This document shows, one piece after another, positions 22,481 to 32,833 of a stretch of 64,000 nt of DNA; position 1 is the first letter of the stretch; each line of letters begins with the position of its first letter. The stretch lies in assembly GCA_020284085.1 (NCBI GenBank), contig JACEVL010000090.1, positions 891,001-955,000 of the forward strand. Reading direction: 5' to 3'. This stretch comes from Aporrectodea caliginosa (lineage: Eukaryota; Annelida; Clitellata; Crassiclitellata; Lumbricidae). The notes below the pieces were generated by a model that did not search any database, was not told the DNA's origin, and was given only the letters and a program-made list of their open reading frames with translations. The position numbers and the translations under genes are program-made.

Positions 22481-24431
22481 GTACCAGAGATAAAACGTAT
22501 AATTTTATGTTGTTTTTTATATGCATTTAATTGAATTTACAGCTTTATACATACTTCGATCAAAGAATGGAAATAAGAAGAGGGCACCACCAACAGGGGC
22601 GATTTGTATTATAGTCATTGGGAATGATTCCTTCACTATTTCATACCATCTTACAGTGGATTTTTAGTCATTCAAGCATAGATATAATATGCATTCAAGC
22701 CAATGTGCTGGAGCTGACAATACAAAACTTGGAGGCACCTAGTAGAAATAAAAAAGGATAAATTTCAATAAAATATCTTCGGATGATAGAGTTGGAGAAA
22801 ACTTTACTGGGAATGTGTAAAAGGTAATGAAATCATATAACAAGAAATGCAAGAAAACCTAATATAATTATTTTAAAACAAGAAATCCTAAACGCCTGTA
22901 TATAATAATTATAGGCATGAGAATCACCTAGATAAGTTTTTCAACTGGATTACGTTGATAGCAGTTTCAACGTATGTTTATGTACACGGTCTACAATCAA
23001 AAACATTCAAGCTGTCAACATCTATGAACAAAACTTTGATCAGAAAGAAACAGCGCATAGATTTCTAAAGAGTCACCTCTGGTGGGTGGGTTCTCCCGCA
23101 CACAGCCTGGGGCCTATACTGACGGTTTCCAATGAATACCTGACCTATGCAGTTATGCACCATATTAACATTTCCTAAACCGCGTTGCATTGCGGATGAG
23201 AAACGACAATGAGTGATTAAATTGGCACCATCCAATTACCTCACCGTCAGCCAGTCATCACCGTCATCTGCTGGCGACTGATGGACGGTGAGGATCACAT
23301 CGTCCATCGTCGTTCCTTCCTGTCGATCCAACATGCTTCAGGAATTAACTCTGAACATTCTTTCAACTTTAACTGGGAACCCGTTGACTTGGAGCTCAAA
23401 GTGTGTGTGTGTGTGCGCGTGCGCGCGCGCGCGTGTGTGTGTGTGAATGTGTGTGTGTGCGTGTGGAAGCATGCCACAGTTTATTATAAAGCTGTAGCTG
23501 TGCAATGTTTGTTTAGAGCTGTCCTTGTTTTAATTACGTTTAGCATCGTTTAGGTTAAGTCTGACGATGATTATTTGCTCTCGAAACGGCGATATATATA
23601 TATACAGATTTCTGATTAAAGTAATTTGTTTAAATTACATTTTCAAATTATACTGCTTAAAACTACAATCTAAGTCAATGTGCAACGACTTTCTAAAGTC
23701 TCTCACAATCGTTCGAGTTTCGATTGTAAACTCTGGTTCTACGATAACTGTTTTTCTTTACTCGAGGATTTCCGATTTCGTGTCAAGTTTGTGATACAAA
23801 TATAGACAACAAGACAGCATGCTATGAAGGAGGTTCTCATGTGCAGGGTCGTTTGTGTCAACTTGAAGACACCTGCGGCATCGAAATTCTGTATGGTCAA
23901 TATCCAGGTAAGATTACGTGAATTTTCACTGTTATTTATAAGCGAAAGATTTCGGTACCTTCTGTCTAAAGTGCCATTGGAAGGCGATCTAGGATTGACT
24001 CAGGATTATCCAAGTAGGACTATTAACAATTATTGTTAGAATTAACAACTCTTAATTTCAACCGATATAACTTATTCTTGACTACTGTGCAGCATGTTGA
24101 CTATCGAAGGGTGGTCAATATGTGGACACTGCAAGAGATTCCTGAAGGATTTGAAATACCGTTAAATAAATCCTTTTTGAAATCTAGTCTAATATCATTT
24201 GATTTAATGCGATTAATATGATCTAATGGAGTATCAATTAGTATGATCAAAAACGAAATCAACTTATATTTTCTTAACTGTAGCGAAGCATCAAAAAGGC
24301 TAACTCAACCTTAAGTATGATATTAAGGAAAATAGTCACCTGAGGCTAGGTCACGAATAGTGAGGTCGCACAAATGACTGGTTAGGCCACAGTTGGAATA
24401 CACTTTGTTTGTTACCTCTGGGCATAATAAA

Positions 24432-24483
<52 letters not shown>

Positions 24484-24538
24484 TAATAATAATAATAGTG
24501 GATGATAGTAGCCGTTCCAGAATTAAAAAAATAAATAA

Positions 24539-24629
<91 letters not shown>

Positions 24630-26580
24630 GGTAGTAAAGGGCGGCTAGGCCAAGCGCGGATAGGTTGCTTACATAAACAGAATCCTGACAGAACCCTTTG
24701 TCTTCACCACTTCCAGATTCTTTCGTCGCAATTATCCTAGAACAACCAATCGTAATAATTAGGCATCACAATCTGACATCCACCATAAACAAAAGGGTGG
24801 ATGATTTGCCCCCAATTGGCCAAATAAGGGGGCTAGCGTATTTGACTTGAGTGTACCGGATGTCTTAACCCGGCTCTTGGCTTAAGGCCCCGAAAGTCTT
24901 AATCCGGCCCTGGAGTCAACGCCTTCGCTCTCACTAGGGTAATGGAGTTCCTGTCGTCCAGACAAGTTGGGTGTCAGTACGGGGTGTGAGGAACCGGTAC
25001 ACAAGGAGAAGTTTTGTATAAAGCATGCAACCAGACTCTCAACTTGTCAAAATAGATTTCGAAAACACTTGCAACAGCTTGTACACTGTACAGAGTCCAA
25101 ATGCTTCTCGCCGTGTACAGTGCTCTGCCAGAGCTAGCTCCTTATTGGCATCTTGCCTACGCTAAGCCTCTGAACTAATGTTTGGCAACTCTACGCTGCT
25201 ATAGCAGACGGGTCCACTCCTCTTCTATTCTGTTTACCACTTAACACCAATCTTGCTACAACTTTCATCCGCTCTGACTCTTGGCTACCTCGATGATCTC
25301 ATTCCCGGAGGGGAAGAATCGGCGATGACCACAGATGTGGAAATGATCAAGCGGGAGTCTGAAAAGCTAGGCCTGTGCCTTAATCATGCCAAGTATGAGG
25401 TAATTTCGCAGTGCCTACTCATTACCAAGTACAACTGCCTGAAGAACTTCAGGTTTGTTAAGCCGAATGCAGCTTAGCTTTTTGGTAGTCCACTTTCTGA
25501 ATCAGACACTCTTGAGCAGATTCTGAAGTGCCAAGCTTCCCGGCCAGTCAAGGCAGGTGGGTTGGGCATTCGTCGAGTGACCTCGCTGCACTTTCCGCCT
25601 TTTTGGCTTGGACTGCAGGTACTCGGAGTCTCAAATCCTCCATGCCCAGCAGGCTGCAATTAGGCTACAAGAAGACGAACAGGTCATTACTCAACAGGAC
25701 CACTGGTGTGCTGAATGCGCAGTTCCCTACCATGATAATACATTTGCACACAAACAATCACACTGGGAAAACCTTTAATAGGCAGGGAGGTAAACAATAT
25801 TAGTCAACATTCTGTGGCTCGCGTGCTGCTGCTGCGCGCGTCTTATCGTCCAAACTCCTTAATTCTGCTCTGTCAGTTGAATTCATACTAGGATATTACA
25901 TTGGCCTTTCTGATCCTTTCAAAGAGCACTCACTCACTCCAACCACTGGTAGTTCCGTACATCTCGTCCCAAAGTCGGCAATCTATCTTCGGGTATGGGT
26001 CAATTGGTTGAGCCTCGATGCAGCACTGTCATGGGTTCTCGTGCATTCAATGTCGCTGACTCCAAGAAATGGAATCAACTCCCAATGTTTATCCGTTGCT
26101 CAGACTACTTTGCTTTTTAAAGAAACGCCCTCAATCTCGCTTTTTTTCATTGGCTTTCAAACATCTGAATATCCAACTGAAATCTGGCGTCTGACCTCGC
26201 CTCAGATGCGCTTTTCTGTTTGAGAAAGTTTATAATAAACAATAATGATCTGTTTAGCTGAGACTATCTAAACGAACATTTTTATCGATTATCATTTTGG
26301 TATTGCATTATTGTCATGCTTAAAAAGTTTTCACTGGAATTGATAAAATGATGGTAATGTTATAGTCTATGATTGCGTGTTGATAGATCAAAAACACACT
26401 CAACTCGGCATGAAGAGAACTTGCTTCGCTCAATCCATTCCAACCAAGAAGCCACCAAATGTATTCGATTGCTATCCGACGTACAATGGTCACAACAAAT
26501 ACACGAAGAAAACGTGTTTGTTTTGGTGTAGATCTAAGAATTGCAACAATGCGTCTATGACTTGGCCTTACGTAAATTGA
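22420..26580 (+). CDS. Gene 1: secreted Ly6/uPAR-type three-finger protein, A subtype
   Basis: The exons are 22420-22480, 23767-23907 and 26387-26580, joined in phase 1 for a product of 131 residues. Exon 1 encodes the signal peptide MARRFLILALMIFMLFEG; an extra ATG directly precedes it. Exon 2 gives ISCQVC and five cysteines, ending EILYGQYP. Exon 3 gives KRTC, FDC and the closing CLFWCRSKNCN, then an 11-residue tail and TGA. Ten cysteines fit an LU/three-finger domain with five disulfides. The last-finger spacing is C-x3-C-x4-CN rather than the common CC-x4-CN. The lack of a hydrophobic C-terminus argues for a soluble secreted protein. Ligand and role are unknown; the fold occurs in receptors, modulators and other secreted factors, and nothing here shows which. 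Confidence 0.82.
23270..23600 (+). repeat. Conserved intron-1 block with (GT)n, copy in gene 1
   Basis: Homologous to 35975-36270 (gene 2) and 45510-45770 (gene 3). The central GT/GC tract lies at 23400-23465 and is long in genes 1 and 2 but collapsed in gene 3. It shows that whole loci, introns included, were duplicated. Confidence 0.7.
23767..23907 (+). CDS. Gene 1 exon 2
   Basis: The acceptor is TTTACTCGAG| and the donor CCAG|GTAAGA. It is 141 nt. It encodes C-x2-C, then TAC, RLC and DTC. Confidence 0.8.
24427..24630. repeat. (AAT)n microsatellite, two runs
   Basis: Runs at 24427-24497 and 24538-24629 in gene 1 intron 2. The poly-Asn/Ile open frame across them is an artefact. Confidence 0.95.
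25040..25690 (+). pseudogene. Non-LTR reverse transcriptase remnant
   Basis: Fragments such as LGYLDDLIPGGEESAMTTDV followed by EMIKRESEKLGLCLNHAKYE resemble the palm/thumb of a reverse transcriptase with an LDD core. Frames break repeatedly. It lies in gene 1 intron 2. Confidence 0.55.
25800..26230 (+). pseudogene. CR1/L2-like LINE C-terminal remnant
   Basis: The segment reading GSRAFNVADSKKWNQLPMFI matches the usual end of CR1/L2-like proteins (SRAFSVAAPALWNSLP). The beginning (SVARVLL) parallels 46540-46580. It lies just before gene 1 exon 3. Confidence 0.55.
26387..26580 (+). CDS. Gene 1 exon 3
   Basis: The acceptor is GTGTTGATAG|, a context shared by genes 2 and 3. It is 194 nt ending in TGA. 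Confidence 0.82.
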
Positions 26581-26944
26581 AAACTCTATTCAATCCGGCG
26601 TCTAACAGAACAATTCTGTTTCCTTAATCTAAATTCAAGAAAGCGTTAGCAGTCAAATTAACGTGCATCGCGCATTTGTTACCAATGCATTGATAGATTG
26701 CCTTACTGGATTGTTCAAATATTGCTACATAACGTTTATTAAATCCACTTGCTTCAGCATGACTAACTGAAATGTTCATTTGGGTCGTATGACTCATAAA
26801 ATACCTGTAGGCGTATTGCGATTGATATTTCTGTGCTGTATGTTATTGTATTATGATCTAAATAAGTCTCCAGTGAAGACTATCTGTAATGCATTGTATT
26901 CTATTGTATTGTATATGGGCATTTCTTTTTATAAAGCGCCTTTA

Positions 26945-27270
26945 GCAGTTATGACTATTCAGAGGCGCTCCCAGCGTGAGCACTCCAAAAATGTTTTCAG
27001 GCAACGGATCGAAGTGGATAAACCACATGCAAAAATCTCAGCCCGAATTTGTGGGGAAGGTTATTCCACGAAGAAGGATCCACGATGGCAAAGGCGCGGC
27101 ATTGAACAATGGCTGTCCTGGTCAGAGCCTCAGAGGTAGCAAAGAGTCAAATCTATCACTAGAGCGGAGGGACCTGAGACAGAGCAGAGGCCGGTTTACG
27201 GAGAAAAACACAAAAGTACTTTGGAGCCTGGCAATGTGAGCTGTAGTCTCTAGAGAACAAAAGGAGTATC
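26945..27270 (-). pseudogene. LINE C-terminal remnant, distal part
   Basis: On the - strand, RSLRSSDRF and FAIVDPSWNNLPHKFG-like segments resemble the C-terminal region of a CR1/L2-like LINE. The same fragment appears to continue at 28725-28920, the two parts being separated by the TTAA-flanked element. Confidence 0.5.
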
Positions 27271-27274
27271 TTAA

Positions 27275-28720
27275 CTTTCGTAGGCCGAAGCTCTGTCTCG
27301 TGAAACGGAGGATTGAGTGTGGTAGTTTTCTACCCCAAAACAATATGTAATATCTCAGCTCACAAGTAAGCTACAATGACAAATGAAGTGTCGATTCTAA
27401 TACTTCCAAGGTCAAGTCTAGAAATCGAACTATCGCATTGGTAATAGTGTAGGAATAGTACTATCCAAGATGGCGGCCAATATGGCCGCCGAAACACAAA
27501 AATGTGTATATCTAAGCCCATACATAAGCTAAAATGACAAATAAAGTGCCCATTGTAATACTGTCAAGGTCATAAAATCGAACTATCGCATAAACAATAG
27601 TGTGGAAATAGTACTATCCAAGATGGCAGCCAATATGGCTGCCGAAAGACAAAAATGTGTATCTAAGCTCACAGATAAGCTACAATGACAAATGAAGTGT
27701 CCATTGTAATATATAATTACAATGGACACTTCATTTGTCATTGTAATACTTTCAAGGTCAAGGAATTGACCTATCGCATTGTTAATAGTGCAGGAATAGT
27801 ACTATCCAAGATGGCGGCTAATATGGCCACTTAAAGAGAAATATGTATATCTGAGCTCATTGGTAGGCTACAATGACAGATGAAGTACAAAATTTTATAT
27901 TTTCAGGGTCAAGAAATCGAACCATCGCAGTGGTAATAGTGTGTGAATATTGCTTTCCAATATATCGGCCAATATGGCCGCTAAAACACAAAAATTACTA
28001 TATATCAGCCCATAGATTAGGTTTGACTGCCATATTGGCCGCCATCTTGGAAAGTAACATTCCCACACTATTGCCACTGCAATCCCTCGATTCCTTGACC
28101 CTGATAGTATTAAATTCGACACTTCATTTTTTATTGTAGCTTATAGCTGAGCTGAGTTACAAATATTTTGTTTTTTTCTCGGCCACATTGGCCGCCATCT
28201 TGGATAGTACTATTCCCACACTATTGCCACTGCGGCATTTCGATACCTTGACCCTGAAAATATTACATTCGACACTTTCTTTGTTCTTTTAGACTACCAA
28301 TAAGCTGAGATATAGGCCCTACATATTTTTGTGTTTTGGCGGCCCTATTGGCCGCCATCTTGGAAAGTGACTTCTCCACAATTAGGCAAGTGTTAAAACT
28401 CAATTCCATGGTAGAATCAACACTTCATCTCTAATTGTAGCGTAATTTTGAACTAATATCTTCTTCAAATACATCTTCATTATGAACGAAAAAGTAGTGC
28501 CGTCAAGGCCGAAGTTGGGTAGATTTCTACCCCATGACACTTTGGACTGAAATAACTTTTTCAGACAACATGATATTGTGATGGTTCTGGTGTGAGAATA
28601 TGTCAGAGGTATTAACTTGTAAACACATGGAACGGCAAATTATAACTGCCTACAGTTGCTCAGCAATCAACATCCAAACACCGCTGGGGTAGAAATCTAC
28701 CCAGCCCCGGCCTACGAAGG
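27275..28720. mobile_element. TTAA-flanked element with internal satellite
   Basis: Terminal inverted repeats C(C/T)TTCGTAGGCCG at 27275 and 28720 are bordered by TTAA at 27271-27274 and 28721-28724. The interior is an array of ~150-bp units containing AAGATGGCGGCCAATATGGC. Units are direct in the left part and inverted in the right part. No transposase is present. TTAA targets are typical of piggyBac and Kolobok elements. A partial second copy is at 48230-49203. Confidence 0.7.
27681..27745. repeat. Perfect 30-bp-arm palindrome
   Basis: Left arm 27681-27710 and right arm 27716-27745 are exact inverse complements with the spacer ATATA. It lies within the satellite of the TTAA-flanked element. 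Confidence 0.95.
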
Positions 28721-28724
28721 TTAA

Positions 28725-28920
28725 ACTGGATATGAGACTCAATAGGGAGCCAATGCAATTCGTTCGTCACGAAGATCGAGATATGAGAGAAACGAGGGAG
28801 GCGTGCGATCAGTCTGGCAGCGGAGTTTAGGACCGATCGTATGGTTGACAGACGAACTTTGGGAAGACCTGCACATAACGAGTTGCAGTAATCAATGCGT
28901 CTGCAGTTTCCATCGAAGCT
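28725..28920 (-). pseudogene. LINE C-terminal remnant, proximal part
   Basis: On the - strand it reads DYCNSLCAGLPKVRLSTIRS, then SAARLIARLPRFSH and LHWLPIESHIQF, typical of a CR1/L2-like LINE. A + strand relative is at 40540-40680. Confidence 0.65.
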
Positions 28921-29059
28921 CTTTATTCGCTATCCTCTGAAACGCAATAATTTATGTAGGCCTAATGTTAGTCGTCAGCACAGCTTTATGTAGCGCTTCT
29001 TCGGTGTGACTCATAGTGTGTCAGTCTGTAAATAATATAGTGTATGCTTATGAATGTAT

Positions 29060-29120
29060 GGTGTATGTGTATATGTATATATAATATTATATATATATAT
29101 ACATATAATATTATGCATGC
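29060..29120. repeat. AT-rich palindromic tract
   Basis: TA-rich sequence with repeated TATAATATTATA motifs on both sides. Confidence 0.7.
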
Positions 29121-29359
29121 ATTGCTTACACCATTAGATCTAAGGTTGGTCGTACACCAACTGCATCCGATCCAATTTAATTTTTTTAATCAACTTGAGT
29201 TGATCTGGACTGTACGCACTGCCAGCTTTAGGCACTAATATATTCCAGTTTGAACATTGCAATCTCACCGGAGACAAAGAGGCAGAGACAGATCCATCGG
29301 ATCTCATTGGATCGGGTTGGTAATGATTCCCAGTCGGGAGTTGCAGTCTGCCCTCCTCA

Positions 29360-29845
29360 TCCATCCGTTTGTCCGTCCAGCTATCTACCCATCCAATCAA
29401 TCATCCATCCATCCTTCATTCAGACCACCATCCATCCATCTATCTAACTAATCATCTATTCATTCATCCAACCATCCTTTTATCCATCCATTCAACCAAC
29501 CTCCCATTCATCCAACCAACCAACCATTCATCTATACGTTAATCTAGCCATCCGTCAGACCTACATCCATTCCTCCATCCATCAAACCCTCCATCATCCG
29601 ACCATCCGTTAAATCAACCATCCAGAGATCAATCCAGATATTAAACCATCCATCCAGTCATCCAACCAGTTAACCTTTCATCCATTCATCCAACCAGTAA
29701 TCCATCCATCAAACCAACCACCCATTCACCCATCAAACCTCCATCTATTCCTCCATCCATCAAACCATCCATCTATCCAACCATCCGTCAAACCAACCAT
29801 CCAAAGATCAATCCAGATATTAAAACAAACCATCCAGTGAACCAG
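29360..29845. repeat. (CCAT)n-like degenerate repeat
   Basis: Long degenerate run of CCATC/ACCAT units. A shorter relative lies near 20940-21065. Confidence 0.85.
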
Positions 29846-30124
29846 TCAGCCCCAGCAATTGATTTAACTAATTATTACAATAATTCGTGCCTAAGGACAC
29901 GTGCATAGAAAGATCATAATTTTATTGCATACTGGATGCAAATTCATCTGAACAGTTTATTTCATGCAGCTGTGCTACCTTTAATCGTTATGCAAGAAAT
30001 ATGGAATATTGTGTTTTGCATGAAGAGAAGACTAATTTACGGTAATGCATTGTTTTCGCTTCAAGCTAAAATAATATCGACGTTGCGCATTAATCTGTAT
30101 GGATAATAAAATTCACTTTACACA

Positions 30125-30660
30125 ACGTGTCAATTATAATACTGCATCATTATTGTAGGAAATAAATATTTTTCCACATTCACGGCAAACCCTGAGAGGA
30201 CCGCAAGGACCGAAGTAATATGATCCAATGCCTGCAAGTTAAGATGAACGTGTGGCTGAGGGTCGCTGCAGCGCTGTGTGTTAGATTGCGACGCAGATGG
30301 TAGAAGCGGGGCCTGCAAAGGAAGTTCACGTGATCCGCCATCGATAAATCACCGTCCAGATGCACACCCAGCTTGTGGACGACGAGCAGGGCATTCGAAT
30401 AGTGGCCCTTGTAGAAGATACAGATCTATGCAAGTGCATTAGAAGGGCGGCAAGTGGAAGACGGTTGTACGTCATCGGCATATTGGTGAATCCGCGCTCC
30501 CAGAGAAAATGACGAGTTATGTCTAATCAGCCGTATAGAGGATGTTAAGAAGAGGTTCGAGTACCGAGCCTTGCTGGGCAGCGAATGGCAATGGTTGCCA
30601 CGCCGTGCTGTCCGAGCCGATTTTACTATAATTACCCCTCTTTTCAGAAAATAGAACAAC
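30125..30660 (-). pseudogene. LINE reverse transcriptase remnant (family shared with 56 kb)
   Basis: On the - strand, HQYADDVQPSSTC contains the YADD core of reverse transcriptase. A later segment, VHLDGDLSMADHVNFLCRPR, is typical of CR1/jockey-type LINEs. A related copy lies at 56160-56880. Frames are broken. Confidence 0.7.
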
Positions 30661-30839
30661 CAATTCAGAGTCCGTCCATTGATTACGAAGAGGTTTTAAA
30701 GCCCTTAATCAATACGTCATGATAGACCGCATACGGCGCATAGACGACTGTAAAGCAGGCTCAGGCGAAAGGTTTCTCGGCCCATTGACTTCCACATCCA
30801 GACTGTAATATTATGTAATAACCTCTATACAAGGAGAGG

Positions 30840-31080
30840 AGGAACAGGATACTATAAGTGAGCAGACCATGATCGGAAATAGTGGGAGGCTCCTGATCGG
30901 TTGTAACTTGGCTGCAGTCATCTCGTGTGATGACTAAATGGAGACAGAAGCCATGATTTCAGTCGAAAGCTGGCGATGTTGAGTTAGCTCATCGTTAGCT
31001 TACGAATGAAACGGTTCATCACAATACTCGAGGAAGAGCATCCAAAATCCTCCACATGAAAGTTAAGGTCTCTGGCTGTT
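30840..31080 (-). pseudogene. LINE endonuclease-domain remnant
   Basis: Nucleotide-similar to 43018-43245, where the - strand encodes part of an AP-endonuclease domain ending in HLVITSDDCGP. This copy is more decayed. Confidence 0.5.
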
Positions 31081-31161
31081 GTAGGCGACGAATGCATGTA
31101 GGCCTACCTACATGTACATATGCCTGCATATTATTATGACCTGTGTGTCTGCTTGTCTAGG

Positions 31162-31860
31162 TAGGCACCTGCGAATCACAAATTTTCAGTCGAATCGAAT
31201 CTCGAATCGAATCGGTTGATAAAGGTTCGAATTCGAATCTCGAATCGAATCAGCGGGTACCAGTTTCATATTCATGTAGCCTATTCAGTGTACTTGGTAG
31301 CACAGGCGTACCACACCAACACAATAATCAGTATATCAATGCATAACTGATAACTTGTTTACTAATTCACGAAGCCACAATGTCAGAATAACAAATCTTT
31401 GTTATGTCGTGCCCATATAAAAGTTTTGTTTTGAAGGATTATAATAGTGTAAGTCTGTTTTTATTAATTTTGTCCTCCAACTCTCTCTGACGAACAGTTT
31501 GTGGCTTCAATCGCAAGTAAATCACGCGCAACTCACGACAATTAGTGGAAACATATTTTTGTTCTCCTTCCAAAATTTTATCCAATTGCATTTCTAACCT
31601 GCGCCCATTGGCCATTTGGATGCTGCAATGCGGAAGTCGCAGCCGCTGGTGAGTTAAATATCGTCACGTGCCGCGTTGCACGCAGCAATTCAGCAACCAA
31701 TCCACGAGCAGTAAACAGTTAAAACGATAAGTTTGCAACAAGGCATGTCAAGAAGTCATGATTCGAAAATGTTACGGATCAAGACGTCATTTTCGAATCA
31801 AATCGAATACTGCAGTCCGATTCGTTTTCGAATCGAATATCGAAGCTTCGCAGGTCCCTA
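31162..31860. mobile_element. hAT-like MITE
   Basis: Ends TAGGCACCTGCGAA and TTCGCAGGTCCCTA are near-perfect inverted repeats. Subterminal regions carry repeated TCGAATCGAATC motifs. The flanking 8-bp duplication is degraded. There is no coding content. Confidence 0.6.
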
Positions 31861-32425
31861 GTTTGGGGTTTATTCCTCCGGTAAATATCACCTCGGACAT
31901 TATCTCATCCGTTGTCATGTTCTCAGGGTGGAATTTGCACTGGACGTTTCCTGAGAGACGCATTTTCGGCTTATTCTCCGAACATGTTTTAGCACCTTTT
32001 AGGACGTCCTAAAATGTTCTCAATATCAGAAATATGAACAGTCATATTTTAATATAAAATTAAATCCGCTCAGAAATGTTGCATAATTGCATTATTCATT
32101 TGATCAATGTTGAACCTCTAACTCTCTCGTTGTCTCGTTTGAAGACCATTTCGTTCGATCTCGGTTTCATTGTGTTAGGTCTGGACAACGAGGTCTGGAG
32201 TGCCTCTCATGAGTCCCTCTTGAAGTGGCGCTATATGAATTTCAAAATATAATTCCCATTATAACATTTGAAATTATTTCTCTAGAAGAAAAGTCGAATT
32301 AGGATTAACACTTTTGAGAAGACAATTTGTTTTAACATTTATTATTGCTTAGTACGAAGTCTACGCTGCTCGCTTGGGTTACGGATAGCCTATATTGCGC
32401 AGTTGTTTATTCAAAGAACTTCTGC
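31861..32425. other. Upstream flank of gene 2
   Basis: Part of it (about 31985-32425) is homologous to upstream flanks of genes 1, 3 and 4. A short tail (32205-32250) resembles SINE 3' ends. No gene. Confidence 0.45.
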
Positions 32426-32772
32426 AGGTGTTCTTTTATCGAAATCATAAACTATTCTGAACGTCTTTGTTATGACATTGAAGGTACTGCCAATACATTT
32501 GGCGACTTCATAGATGCCTGCGATTTGCTGATTGTTACAATTTTAAATTTGACATCAAAATTTTTAAATTAATCACAAGAATTGAATAGGCTGAACCTGA
32601 CTGTAGGAGAAAGAAAACAATGCTTTATCATTGGTTGCAGTTATCAAACAACAGAGATGAATAACTGTTTGTTTTTGCTCCTTTGTAATATAAAAACCTG
32701 TTTACTTATAAACTTTTATATACTTATAAACTGTTCTTATATAGCAAAGAAAGACGGTTGGCTGTGAACAAG
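32426..32772 (+). promoter_or_regulatory. B-type promoter/5' block of gene 2
   Basis: Homologous to 57518-57854. TATAAAA at 32689-32695 is 84 bp upstream of the ATG, a plausible TATA box. Confidence 0.55.
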
Positions 32773-32833
32773 ATGGCGTACCGATTTCTCAATCTGGTAC
32801 TGATTATCTTCACATTCATTGGAGACTGTGCAG
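32773..32833 (+). CDS. Gene 2 exon 1 (signal peptide)
   Basis: It is 61 nt with donor GCAG|GTATGA. Confidence 0.8.

Noticed and set aside
24393..24740. 115-codon frame rich in Asn and Ile
   Set aside because: Translated (AAT)n microsatellite.
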